Shown: in pieces, positions 13,588 through 22,048 of the stretch | Numbering within the stretch: position 1 is the stretch's first letter | How the letters are laid out: every line of letters starts with the position of its first letter | Origin: Caldifarciminota bacterium | Lineage (GTDB): Bacteria; Hydrothermota; Hydrothermia; WGAB01 | Reading direction: 5' to 3' | Length of the DNA stretch: 39,346 bases | Assembly: GCA_015490555.1 (NCBI GenBank) | Contig: WFXO01000016.1 | Location: forward strand, 1 to 39,346 | Notes under the pieces: generated by a model | The model's input: only the letters and a program-made list of their open reading frames with translations | What the model was told of the DNA's origin: nothing | The model's database searches: none | Program-made: the position numbers and the translations under genes

Positions 13588-15666
13588 ATGCCGTACGTAA
13601 ACGTGGCCTTTCCCGGTCTCCGTCTTGATGCGTTGACCTATGAAGTTGTGGGGGACACGCCTATCCAACCCGGGACACCGGTGATCGCCCCCCTCCAGCA
13701 CCAGTGGCTCCTCGGGATCGTTGTGGAATCGAATGTGCGCCCCCCGTCCGGAGTAACCCTCCGGACGGCCTATCCCGTGGGCTTCCCGTTTCATATACCG
13801 CTGCCGCTCCTCAAACTGGCCCAGTGGATCACTCGATACTATGTTTGCCCTCTGGGGACCGCACTCCAACCGATCGTGCCGGAGTATGTTCAAAATCTGC
13901 GCTCCTATTGGCTTGTTTCCGAAAACCAAACGGGCCGCCCAAAAACCCTGGCATCCCTTTCTAAGGGACAAGCAGAACCTTTTTGGGAACAACTGGTCCG
14001 GGATTCTCAGACAGGCAGGATCCGGATCCGGTTCCCGGACCTCCGGTTGCCCTCCGTAGAAGCATTGCCGATTGAGATCCCGCAGGTGCCTACGGACGAA
14101 CAAGCCAAAGCGCTGGAGATCCTTTCGCCCACACTGGGAAGTGGCCACTATGCGCCGTTTCTCCTTCATGGTGTCACGGGGTCTGGCAAGACGATGCTCT
14201 ATTTGTGGCTGGCCCAGCGGGCCCTGAACCTCGGGCTTTCCACCTTGATCTTAGTTCCGGAGATCGCGTTGACCCCCCAACTCCTGAGCCTCTTCCGCAC
14301 CCTCATGGGGGATCGAGTGGTTCCCTACCACTCTCACCTGACGCCACGTGAAAGGCTGGGAGTCTGGGTCACGGTCCAGCACCGCCCCATGGTTGTGGTG
14401 GGGCCACGTTCCGCCCTGTTCCTGCCCTTCCAAAACTTGGGCCTCATCGTCGTTGACGAAGAACATGACCCGACCTACAAAAGTGAAAACGAGCCCATGT
14501 ACCATGCACGGGATACCGCTGTGTACCGTGCATATCTCGAACGCATCCCGATCGTGTTGGGAAGTGCCACCCCCAGCCTGGAATCCATGTACAACGCCCA
14601 ACGTGGGAAATACCGTCTGATTCGGATGACCAAACGGGTTCGTGGCTATTGGTTCCCTCGGATCACATTGATTGACCGTCGAGAAGAGACCAGCACCACC
14701 ATCCTATCCCTGACCCTCCTGGAGTACCTCAAGCAAACCCTCCATAAGCGGAAACAGGCGTTGCTTTATCTGAACCGGCGAGGGTACGCCCCGATGATGC
14801 TTTGTCGCACCTGCGGCTATATTGCGCAGTGTCCGGAGTGCGAGGTCTCCCTCACCTACCACCGAAAAGAGAATCTCCTTCGTTGTCATCTCTGTGGACA
14901 TGCAGAGAGTATCCCCGCCAGTTGTCCCCGTTGCGGATCGGACACGTGGAAGCCTTACCGGTACGGCACGCAACGTGTGGTCGCGGAACTCCGGGAGTAT
15001 TTCCCGCGGCTCCCGATTGCCCGGCTGGACGTAGATGTCCGTCGGCGGAAAGGGAAACTGGAAGAGATCTACCGTGAGATGCGTGCCGGGCGGATCCAGG
15101 TTTTGGTCGGCACTCAGATGATCGCTCAGGGCCTGGATTTCCCAAAGGTCGACCTTGTGGGGGTCCTGGACGCGGACCAGTACCTGGCTTTCCCGGATTT
15201 TCGTGCCTATGAGCGGACCTTACAGCGGCTGATCCAGGTCGCGGGCCGGGCACGCCGCGGCGGACTCGTCGTGGTCCAAACCTATCGGCCTGAAGAACCT
15301 CCCTTTCAGGCTTTGGCGTATGACAAAATGGAAGAGTTCTATCAGGTGGAATTGGAGCGTCGAAAAGCCCTTCAGTACCCGCCCTTCGTAAGACTGATCG
15401 CGATCGAATTCCGTGGCAAAAAAGAGGAAAAGGTACAGGAAGTGGCATCCTCTTGGGCCCAACGCCTTCGAGAACACCTGGACGCGACGGTTTTGGGACC
15501 CTCTCCGTGTCCGGTTGCCCGAGTCGCAGGAACTTACCGATACCGCATCCTGGTTAAGGCCACCCAGACTTATACCGTCCAAGACGCCCTCCGTTCCCTC
15601 CTCCAGACGGAAAGACAACGCTCTGTGCGGATCCGGGTGGATGTAGACCCCGTCGATTTGATGTGA
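13588..15666 (+). CDS. priA: primosomal replication restart helicase PriA
   Basis: About 692 residues from ATG at 13588; GTG at 13585 is equally possible, and the TTG at 13576 lies on the -10 box and is unlikely. It reloads the replicative helicase at stalled forks. Seen: the N-terminal 3'-DNA-binding domain (YVNVAFPGLRLDALTYEV), Walker A GVTGSGKT, the Walker B/DEEH motif VVDEEHDPTYKS, GSATPSLES, a Cys-rich zinc module with CRTCGYIAQCPEC, CHLCG and CPRCG, then VLVGTQMIAQGLDFPKV and QVAGRARR (motifs V and VI). The gene faces the same way as the GT operon but has its own -10 box; EamA follows after 4 bases. Confidence 0.95.
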   Translation: MPYVNVAFPGLRLDALTYEVVGDTPIQPGTPVIAPLQHQWLLGIVVESNVRPPSGVTLRTAYPVGFPFHIPLPLLKLAQWITRYYVCPLGTALQPIVPEYVQNLRSYWLVSENQTGRPKTLASLSKGQAEPFWEQLVRDSQTGRIRIRFPDLRLPSVEALPIEIPQVPTDEQAKALEILSPTLGSGHYAPFLLHGVTGSGKTMLYLWLAQRALNLGLSTLILVPEIALTPQLLSLFRTLMGDRVVPYHSHLTPRERLGVWVTVQHRPMVVVGPRSALFLPFQNLGLIVVDEEHDPTYKSENEPMYHARDTAVYRAYLERIPIVLGSATPSLESMYNAQRGKYRLIRMTKRVRGYWFPRITLIDRREETSTTILSLTLLEYLKQTLHKRKQALLYLNRRGYAPMMLCRTCGYIAQCPECEVSLTYHRKENLLRCHLCGHAESIPASCPRCGSDTWKPYRYGTQRVVAELREYFPRLPIARLDVDVRRRKGKLEEIYREMRAGRIQVLVGTQMIAQGLDFPKVDLVGVLDADQYLAFPDFRAYERTLQRLIQVAGRARRGGLVVVQTYRPEEPPFQALAYDKMEEFYQVELERRKALQYPPFVRLIAIEFRGKKEEKVQEVASSWAQRLREHLDATVLGPSPCPVARVAGTYRYRILVKATQTYTVQDALRSLLQTERQRSVRIRVDVDPVDLM

Positions 15667-15670
15667 TCCC

Positions 15671-16567
15671 ATGAGGATGCAAAACACTCCAGGACCCTGG
15701 CGTGCAGAAGTGTTGGCCCTCTGGGCCGTCTTCTTTTGGTCTACCGTCGCCACGGCGTTTAAGTGGACCCTCCGTTGGATCGATCCCTTGGACATGCTTC
15801 TGGTTGCGTCCTGGACCTCACTCCTGATTTACACGGTCGCGATGATTCGTCAGCGTCTTTGGACGGTGTTCTTGAATCTCCCCGGGCGTGACCGATGGTT
15901 CCTCTTCCTGTTAGGCTCCCTCAATCCCACCCTGTACTACATCGTCTTGTTCAATGCGTATCATCGGCTTCCTGCTCAGATTGCGCAGCCCTTGAATTAC
16001 ACCTGGCCGATGGTTTTGAGTTTGCTGGCGATCCCTCTCCTCCGGCAGCGATTCCGACTCCTCGACTTCATAGGGCTTCTTTTGGGGTTCTTCGGGGTCT
16101 GGCTCGTTTCCTCACAGGGCAACCCGGGGCGGCTGGAGGTTTCTGATCCCCTGGGCGTGACGCTCGCCGTGGGGTCGAGTGTCCTATGGGCAACATATTG
16201 GCTGTTGAATGTGAGGATTCCTGCTCCGGAGATTGTCAAACTCTTCGGGAATTTCCTCTTTGGGGCGCCGTTCATCACACTCCTCTGGTTGGGACATCAC
16301 CCCCATCCCATGCCATTCAAAGGATTCGTCGGGGGAATTTATGTGGGCATCTTTGAGATGGGGTGGACCTTTTTGTTATGGATGAAGGCCTTGCGAAGGG
16401 CGACGGCCACGGCTCGGGTGGCCAATCTCGTATACCTTTCGCCCGTCGTATCCCTCTTTTTCATCTGGGGGATTCTGAAGGAGCCGATCTACTGGACCAC
16501 CCCGATGGGCCTGGCTTTAATCCTTGCAGGAATCTGGGTGCAGCGCCGCGGTCGCCCCACCCCTTAA
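15671..16567 (+). CDS. EamA/DMT-superfamily transporter
   Basis: 298 residues, almost entirely hydrophobic with about ten predicted membrane helices arranged as two EamA halves (about 13-135 and 150-290). The second half carries the usual pattern RVANLVYLSPVVSLFFIWGILKEP. Members export or exchange small metabolites; the substrate cannot be read from sequence. It starts 4 bases after the priA stop, so it is probably co-transcribed; an ATG at 15677 is an alternative start. Its stop codon overlaps the stop of hutH in a shared TTAA. Confidence 0.88.
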   Translation: MRMQNTPGPWRAEVLALWAVFFWSTVATAFKWTLRWIDPLDMLLVASWTSLLIYTVAMIRQRLWTVFLNLPGRDRWFLFLLGSLNPTLYYIVLFNAYHRLPAQIAQPLNYTWPMVLSLLAIPLLRQRFRLLDFIGLLLGFFGVWLVSSQGNPGRLEVSDPLGVTLAVGSSVLWATYWLLNVRIPAPEIVKLFGNFLFGAPFITLLWLGHHPHPMPFKGFVGGIYVGIFEMGWTFLLWMKALRRATATARVANLVYLSPVVSLFFIWGILKEPIYWTTPMGLALILAGIWVQRRGRPTP

Positions 16568-18279
16568 GAGTGCTCGGAAGTCAACATGCCTTGTCGAATC
16601 AGTTCCTGAAGTTTCTGAATCCATAAGGACCACGGTTGGTCTTCCCGGAGAGGTCCAAGGACCTCCTGGAGGCGCTGGAAAACGGGGCGTGTCCCCTTGC
16701 CCAGTGCTGTGACATCGAGGGATTGTTGTTGAAGGCGGATCCGGAGCGCTTGGTACGCACAGAGGGCTTCGATCGCCAGGACGGCCTCGGTGTTTTGCAA
16801 AATTTGAAGGGTCTTTCGACCCGCAACCGGTGCCATGCTGACGTGGTCTTCCTGACCTGCACTGGTGGGGATGGAGTCCACGCTTGCAGGATGAGCTAGG
16901 GCCTTGTTTTCCGATGCCAGGGCTGCCGCCGTGTACTGAACCACCATCAACCCACTCTGTAGGCCGGGCTGCCCGCCTTCTGGATCAACCAGAAATGGCG
17001 GCAACCCACGGTTCAAGTACTCCGTGAGCAGTCGGTATGTGCGACGCTCCGAGAACGTGGAAAGCGTGCTGCCGGCCATGGCGAGGAGGTCGAGCACAAG
17101 TGCCAGGTATTGCGCATGGAAATTGCCCGTGGAAATCACCGGGTTGGGATACGGGGCCTCGGGAAACACCAAGGGGTTATCGGTGGCTGCATTGATCTCC
17201 CGCTCTAAGATGTCCCGGGTGAAAGCCAGAACCTCCCGGATGGGGCCATGGACCTGAGGGATACACCGGAGGGTGTAGGGATCTTGAATCCAACCGATGG
17301 TCTCCCGCGGATCTGAAGTGCCCTGCGTTTCCGACGGAGGATGGGCCAGGTGGCTTTTCTGAAGGGCGGCTTTCAGGTGTTGGGCACTTTCCCATTGGCC
17401 GGGATGGGGACGCGCCCGCATGGGCAGGTCATCCAGGGCCGCCAGGAGCCCTTCCAAAGCCTCAAAAGACAGGGCAGCGATGGTTTCTGCAGAGTCCAAA
17501 AGGGTCTGAAGGTGGTCCCAGGCCAACACCGTAAGCGCGGTACTCACCGTGGTCCCGTTAATCAGAGCCAACCCTTCCTTGGCTTCCAAGACGATGCGTG
17601 GGATCCCCGCCCACGCCATGGCTTCTAATCCCGTGACCCGACGCCACTGCCCTTGCCAAAAGATTTCTGCTTCTCCCGAGATCTGGAGGGCTTGCTCCCG
17701 TGCCGCGCCTTCCAAGGGTCTTCCCGGGGTCACTCTCTGCACCAGCCACGCCTCTTGTTTTTGGACCTCTGGTCGGGGGTCCTGGGTCATAACCCAGCCA
17801 ATGTGTGCCATCGGTGATAAGTCTCCGCTGGCTCCCACGGAACCCTGGCAGGGAACCACCGGCACCACGCCCTTGTTCAGCATGGCAAGCAGGGTTTCAA
17901 TGAGCACGGGCCGGACACCAGAGACGCCAAACGCAAGAGAGTTCGCCCGGATGAGCATGGCAGCACGGACCACCTCCCGTGGGTAGGGCGTCCCCACTTG
18001 GGTGGCATGGCTCAGAATCAGATTCCGCTGAACCCTTCGGATCTGATCCGGTGGGATCGCGCGGTTGGCCAGGGCCCCAAAACCGGTATTCACACCATAG
18101 ATGCGGAACCCCTGCTGGAGGACCCGATCTAAGGTCTCTCGAGAGCGCTGGACCCGTTGCCGGGCCTCGGACGAGAGAGAAACTTGGATACCCCCAGGGG
18201 GCGTCTTAGCAATCCGGATGATGTCTTCAAGGCGAAGATGATGACCGTCCAGGCAGATCTCGGTGTGGTCTGGGTCCAT
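16564..18279 (-). CDS. hutH: histidine ammonia-lyase family (MIO enzyme)
   Basis: 571 residues, somewhat longer than the usual 500 or so. It removes ammonia from L-histidine to give urocanate. Seen: YGVNTGFG with Tyr61; the Ala150-Ser151-Gly152 triad in GSVGASGDLSP that forms the MIO prosthetic group; LSHATQVG; QDPYTLRCIPQVHG; MNAATDNPL-like NAATDNPLVF; STGNFHAQ; and SVDSIPTSAGQEDHVSM near the C-terminus. These are closer to histidine than to phenylalanine or tyrosine lyases, which I infer from the LSHA, GNFHA and QEDHVSM motifs. No hutU, hutI or hutG is in the window. It lies 3 bases after hisS. Confidence 0.88.
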   Translation of the reverse strand: MDPDHTEICLDGHHLRLEDIIRIAKTPPGGIQVSLSSEARQRVQRSRETLDRVLQQGFRIYGVNTGFGALANRAIPPDQIRRVQRNLILSHATQVGTPYPREVVRAAMLIRANSLAFGVSGVRPVLIETLLAMLNKGVVPVVPCQGSVGASGDLSPMAHIGWVMTQDPRPEVQKQEAWLVQRVTPGRPLEGAAREQALQISGEAEIFWQGQWRRVTGLEAMAWAGIPRIVLEAKEGLALINGTTVSTALTVLAWDHLQTLLDSAETIAALSFEALEGLLAALDDLPMRARPHPGQWESAQHLKAALQKSHLAHPPSETQGTSDPRETIGWIQDPYTLRCIPQVHGPIREVLAFTRDILEREINAATDNPLVFPEAPYPNPVISTGNFHAQYLALVLDLLAMAGSTLSTFSERRTYRLLTEYLNRGLPPFLVDPEGGQPGLQSGLMVVQYTAAALASENKALAHPASVDSIPTSAGQEDHVSMAPVAGRKTLQILQNTEAVLAIEALCAYQALRIRLQQQSLDVTALGKGTRPVFQRLQEVLGPLREDQPWSLWIQKLQELIRQGMLTSEHS

Positions 18280-18282
18280 AGT

Positions 18283-19608
18283 CTATTCCTTGCCCAGGAG
18301 TTTACGGATGTAAGGAATGAGGTTGGATTGGGGGAGCGTGGCTTGCTGGCCGGTCGGCATATGGCGAACGGTGGCAGACTGCGATTGGGCTTCGTCAGAC
18401 CCGATGAGGATTACCACCGGAATCCCACGGTCTTTCGCATATCCCAATTGGCCGCGGAGGTTCTTCTTGCCGGTGTAGAAGTCCGTGTTGAAGCCCGATT
18501 TCCGAAGCGTCTGGGTGATGTGGAGATACAGGGGGGTGAGTTCAGGATCGAACCGGACGACCAGAACCTCCGTTCGGGTCTCCGTTTGGATCGGCCAGGC
18601 ATCGAGTTCATCCATCACCGTGACCAACCGGTCCAGCCCGATGGATGTTCCGGTTGCAGGGATATCTTGGCCAGTAAAGATTCCAATGAGGCGATCGTAA
18701 CGACCGCCGCCCATGATGCTGCCGATCTTTGGTTGTTCCATGACCGTTTCAAAGACCGGGCCCGTGTAGTAATCCAGCCCCCGCACCAGACTCAGGTCCA
18801 GTTCATAGACGCCTGTGGGAACCTCTAACAGGTCCAAATATTCAAAGACCTGGCGCAGTTCCTGAAGGCCTTCTAAAGCGGCTTCAGAGGTTCCCAAGAC
18901 CTTTTCCGCCGCAGCGAAGACGGACTCATCAGAACCCCGAAGGGTCATGATATCGAGGATCCGCTCGATCACTGCCTTGTCAATCTGGCGTTGTTCCAAC
19001 TCTTTGCGGACCCCTTCAACACCGATCTTGTCGAGTTTGTCGATCGCACGAGCGATGTCCAACTCCTGTTCAATGGGGGCCCCGGCGACCTCGATCATGC
19101 CCCGAATCACTTTGCGGTTGTTGATCTTGATCTTGAATCCCTGGAGTCCCAGTTCGGTCAACGCGGCGTAAACAACCGCAATGATCTCCGCATCCGCAAG
19201 CATATCGGAAGAGCCGACGATGTCGACATCGCACTGTACAAACTCACGGAACCGTCCCTTTTGGGGTTTTTCTGCGCGCCAGACGGGTTGAATCTGGTAC
19301 CGCTTGAAGGGCTTGGGCAGGTGCGGATACATGGCTACGACACGGGCCAGGGGGACGGTCAGGTCATAGCGGAGTCCCAATTCCCGCCCCCCACGATCCT
19401 GAAACCGATAGATCAAGCGTTCTCCTTCTTCTCCATACTTCCCCGAAAGGGTCTCCCAGCGTTCGATCGCAGGGGTCTCCAGGGGATCGAATCCAAACCG
19501 CTCAAAGACTTTCCGGATCGTATCCACCAGGTAGGCACGTTTGACCATCTGAGACGGCAAAAAGTCTCGGGTGCCTTTGAGAATTGCTGGTTTCACCTTG
19601 GGTGCCAT
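18283..19608 (-). CDS. hisS: histidyl-tRNA synthetase
   Basis: 441 residues, normal length for class II HisRS. Seen: the N-terminal KGTRDFLP-like KGTRDFLPSQMV; LRYDLTVPLARVVA; motif 2 region KRYQIQPVWRAEKPQKGRFREFVQCDVDIVG; the histidine-specific LVRGLDYYTGPVFE; motif 3 IMGGGRYDRLIG and GTSIGLDRLV; and a C-terminal anticodon-binding domain (about 345-441). AAAGGAGG stands 6 bases before ATG, and a good promoter lies upstream. First gene of a two-gene unit with hutH. Confidence 0.97.
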   Translation of the reverse strand: MAPKVKPAILKGTRDFLPSQMVKRAYLVDTIRKVFERFGFDPLETPAIERWETLSGKYGEEGERLIYRFQDRGGRELGLRYDLTVPLARVVAMYPHLPKPFKRYQIQPVWRAEKPQKGRFREFVQCDVDIVGSSDMLADAEIIAVVYAALTELGLQGFKIKINNRKVIRGMIEVAGAPIEQELDIARAIDKLDKIGVEGVRKELEQRQIDKAVIERILDIMTLRGSDESVFAAAEKVLGTSEAALEGLQELRQVFEYLDLLEVPTGVYELDLSLVRGLDYYTGPVFETVMEQPKIGSIMGGGRYDRLIGIFTGQDIPATGTSIGLDRLVTVMDELDAWPIQTETRTEVLVVRFDPELTPLYLHITQTLRKSGFNTDFYTGKKNLRGQLGYAKDRGIPVVILIGSDEAQSQSATVRHMPTGQQATLPQSNLIPYIRKLLGKE

Positions 19609-19640
19609 GAAGTGCCTCCTTTGGCTTGAAGTCTCGGCGT

Positions 19641-19669
19641 ATTATAGATTTCGCATCGAAGGAGGTCAA
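19641..19669 (-). promoter_or_regulatory. sigma-70 type promoter of hisS-hutH
   Basis: Minus strand: TTGACC (19669-19664), 17 bases, perfect TATAAT (19646-19641). The leader of about 26 bases carries the Shine-Dalgarno sequence, in contrast to the leaderless genes nearby. Confidence 0.75.
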
Positions 19670-19762
19670 GGAAACACATTGGCTCCTTGGGAACGATAGG
19701 AGGATCAGATCCTCCCTGCGAAGAATTTACCCGGAAAGGCAGAAGTCAAAACGGCGCACCCT

Positions 19763-19790
19763 GCAGGAGCGGCTTCAGCCGCGACCTGAA
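19763..19790 (+). repeat. REP-like repeat, copy A
   Basis: Starts GCAGGAGCGGCTTCAGCCGC and ends GACCTGAA; the inner part GCGGCT-TC-AGCCGC is a 6-bp hairpin. The GTAGGAGCGGCTTCAGCCGCGA type is well known from Pseudomonas and other bacterial REP families linked to RAYT transposases. Confidence 0.75.
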
Positions 19791-19792
19791 TG

Positions 19793-19826
19793 TCCCCCTT
19801 TGGAAAAGGGGGACTCAGGGGGATTT
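19793..19826 (+). repeat. MITE-like hairpin of the CCCCCTTT-AAAGGGGG type
   Basis: TCCCCCTTT, loop GGA, AAAGGGGGA forms a perfect 9-bp stem, followed by CTCAGGGGGATTT. This pattern recurs as an intergenic repeat in many bacterial genomes; recognised from memory, family not named. Confidence 0.6.
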
Positions 19827-19858
19827 GAAAAACCGGGTCACTCTCCCCAATCCCCTCC

Positions 19859-19954
19859 CTGACCAAGGAGGGTCTATGTGTTGTGGAGGTTCCTGGCCAG
19901 GGAGGGACTGTGTGTTGTGGGGATGGATCCTGACCAGGGTGGGCTGTGAATTCA
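19859..19954 (+). repeat. three degenerate tandem units of about 34-37 bases
   Basis: Units begin at 19859 (CTGACCAAGGAGGG), 19893 (CTGGCCAGGGAGGG) and 19930 (CTGACCAGGGTGGG). The first two continue with CTATGTGTTGTGG and ACTGTGTGTTGTGG; the third is shorter. No protein frame accounts for it. Confidence 0.6.
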
Positions 19955-19959
19955 TGAAT

Positions 19960-19981
19960 CGCCGCTGAAGCGGCTCCTACA
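19960..19981 (-). repeat. REP-like repeat, copy B (inverted)
   Basis: Read on the minus strand it starts TGTAGGAGCCGCTTCAGCGG followed by CG, the same element as copy A in the opposite direction with compensating changes in the stem (CCGCT/AGCGG). Confidence 0.7.
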
Positions 19982-20039
19982 AAAAGATTCTACAAGAAAA
20001 CAGGGAAGGAAAGTTCCCACCAGGCAAACAAAGAGCGAG

Positions 20040-20067
20040 GTAGGAGCGGCTTTTGCTGCGACCTGAA
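20040..20067 (+). repeat. REP-like repeat, copy C
   Basis: Starts GTAGGAGCGGCTTTTGCTGC and ends GACCTGAA; it matches copy A at 24 of 28 positions. Together with A and B it fills the 570-base gap between hisS and the methyltransferase gene, which holds no gene I can support. Confidence 0.72.
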
Positions 20068-20180
20068 CTCAGACAGATTTTTTCTCGAGGCAGCAGGGAA
20101 AAGCCAGGATATGTGAGACGTTGGGTCTGATGTCGGTGTAAAATTTCGGGGGTTCCTTTACGCCCAGAGGTGATAGACCG

Positions 20181-20936
20181 ATGGAATGGTGGGAAAGGTT
20201 TTTTACGGGGCTCTGGATCGAGGTCCAGAAGAGCCAATGGTCGGAGGAAACCACCCGGAAGCAGGTGGACTTCCTGATGGAGGTCTTAAGACTTCGGCCC
20301 GGCATGGAAATCCTGGATGTTCCCTGTGGGACCGGTCGGCACTCCATTGAACTGGCTCGAAGAGGGCTCCAGATGACCGCTGTCGATTTCTCAGAGGAAC
20401 TCATCCAGGAGGGGAAAACACGGGCCCGCCAGGAAAATCTTCCCATTGAGTGGCATGTCCGGGATATGCGAGATTTGCCTTGGTCTCAGCGGTTTGATGC
20501 CGCCTTCTGTTTCTGGGGGAGTTTTGGGTTTTTTGAAGAAGCGGGCAATCTCGACTTCCTGAAGGCGGTGTCCCAGGCCCTGAAGCCAGGCGGCCGATTC
20601 TTTATGGACATCCATACTGTAGAAACCCTCTTGCCCCGTCTTCTTGAGCGTTGGTGGTCAAAAAGCGGGGATGTGTACGTCCTCCAGGCCATGGAGTACA
20701 ATCCGGAAACCGGCCGTGTCCATACTCAGTGGACATTAATCAAAGGGTCTCAGGTTGAGGTCAAAGAGAGTGCCATCCGGATTTACACCTATCGCGAGAT
20801 TTTGGAGATGCTGCGGAAGGCCGGCTTTGAGTCGTGGGAGGCCTACGGCTCCATAGATCGGACGCCGTTTCGACTGGGGGCGACCAGGCTTTACCTCGTT
20901 GCCACCAAGTCCTCCTCGGGTTCGTCCTCCCCTTGA
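20181..20936 (+). CDS. class I SAM-dependent methyltransferase
   Basis: 251 residues. The SAM-binding loop is ILDVPCGTGRHSIELARRG (about 35-53), followed by an acidic residue in MTAVDFS, the third motif DMRDLPW, and ALKPGGRFFMDIHT. This is a small-molecule-type methyltransferase (Methyltransf_11/25 group); the substrate is not readable. AGAGGTGA lies 7 bases before ATG. A possible -10 box TAAAAT is at 20139-20144. The gene is alone on its strand, and its last 46 bases overlap the end of queG on the other strand. Confidence 0.85.
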   Translation: MEWWERFFTGLWIEVQKSQWSEETTRKQVDFLMEVLRLRPGMEILDVPCGTGRHSIELARRGLQMTAVDFSEELIQEGKTRARQENLPIEWHVRDMRDLPWSQRFDAAFCFWGSFGFFEEAGNLDFLKAVSQALKPGGRFFMDIHTVETLLPRLLERWWSKSGDVYVLQAMEYNPETGRVHTQWTLIKGSQVEVKESAIRIYTYREILEMLRKAGFESWEAYGSIDRTPFRLGATRLYLVATKSSSGSSSP

Positions 20937-22048
20937 TGGAGGATCCGTTGGATCTCTTTTTGGACTTGCGGATCCTGTTCCCGCCGAAGGGCCTTTTCTA
21001 ATATGGGTCTGGCGAGATGCCCCAGGACCTTCGCCAGGGCCCAGGCCGCGTGAGCCCGCACCACCGGACTTGGATCTTCGGTAAGAAGGCGCTGGATCTG
21101 ATCTCTATACCGAGCGTCTTTCCGGTTGCCAATGGCCACGAGGAAGTTTCGGATGAGTCCCTCGCGCTTTGCACGTTTGATCGCGGTCCCCTGGAAGAAA
21201 GCCCGAAAGGTCTCAGCATCTGCTTCGAGGATCTTCTCTGGCACTGGCAACGAGATCTCTCTTCCTACTTCGAGCGCCGTTCGATTCCAGGGGCAGACTT
21301 CTTGACAGATGTCGCAGCCAAAGACCCAGGTTCCTATCGGTTCCCGGAGTTCCCGGGGGATTATGCCCCGGTATTCAATGGTGAGGTAGGAGATGCACCG
21401 GGTGGCGTCGAGGACCCAGGGGGCAACCAGAGCGCCGGTTGGACAAGCCTCTATACAACGGGTGCAGGTTCCGCAGTGGTCGGTGGTCACCGGAGGGTCC
21501 AGGTCCAAATCCACGCTCAGAATCAACAGGCCCAGGACAAAATAGGACCCTTTTTTCCATGCGATCAAGTTTGTATTCTTGCCGATCCATCCCAGTCCGG
21601 CGAGCATGGCGAAGTCGCGCTCTAATACCGGGCCTGTGTCCACATAAATCCTGGCTTGGACGTCCGGCAGATGTTCTTGCACCACTCGGAGCAGTTTTCG
21701 TAGTTTTTTCCGGAGGGTGTTGTGGTAGTCGCGGCGTTGAGCGTATCGAGCAAAGAAATACCCGTCTGTTTCAAATCGCTGTGGGCTTCCATAGGCCTGG
21801 CCGACCACGACGACGGATTTGCCCCATGGGAGCCAGGTTTCCGGATGGACTCGTTTCTCGGGCTCCCGGGCCAGGTAGCCCATGTCGCCGTGGTAACCCT
21901 TTTCCAGCCACTTTTGAAACGCGGAGGCATGAGGAGGTGGTTGCCATCGGGCAACCCCAAAAAGGTCGATCCCTAAACGATGGGCTTCTTCCCGAAGGAG
22001 GCGTTTGAGGGCATCCCGCTGAGGTTTAGAGACCGATGTACTGGGCAT
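20891..22048 (-). CDS. queG: epoxyqueuosine reductase
   Basis: 385 residues. It makes queuosine from epoxyqueuosine in tRNA, using cobalamin and two [4Fe-4S] clusters. Seen: RYAQRRDYHNTLRKKL, the YVDTGPVLERDFAMLAGLGWIGKN signature, ferredoxin-like CGTCTRCIEACPTGAL, and CDICQEVCPWN, then a C-terminal HEAT-like part (about 300-370: DPSPVVRAHAAWALAKV). Length and order match QueG. The ATG overlaps the end of the ThiF/MoeB-like gene by 23 bases. No other queuosine gene is in the window. Confidence 0.95.
   Translation of the reverse strand: MPSTSVSKPQRDALKRLLREEAHRLGIDLFGVARWQPPPHASAFQKWLEKGYHGDMGYLAREPEKRVHPETWLPWGKSVVVVGQAYGSPQRFETDGYFFARYAQRRDYHNTLRKKLRKLLRVVQEHLPDVQARIYVDTGPVLERDFAMLAGLGWIGKNTNLIAWKKGSYFVLGLLILSVDLDLDPPVTTDHCGTCTRCIEACPTGALVAPWVLDATRCISYLTIEYRGIIPRELREPIGTWVFGCDICQEVCPWNRTALEVGREISLPVPEKILEADAETFRAFFQGTAIKRAKREGLIRNFLVAIGNRKDARYRDQIQRLLTEDPSPVVRAHAAWALAKVLGHLARPILEKALRREQDPQVQKEIQRILHQGEDEPEEDLVATR

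Noticed and set aside
13570-14169. 199-codon minus-strand frame over the start of priA
   Set aside because: It is antisense to a well-supported PriA domain and has no recognisable motif.
19626-19968. Open frames of 78 and 93 codons in the hisS-methyltransferase gap
   Set aside because: They run through the REP and MITE repeats, have low-complexity residues and no ribosome site.
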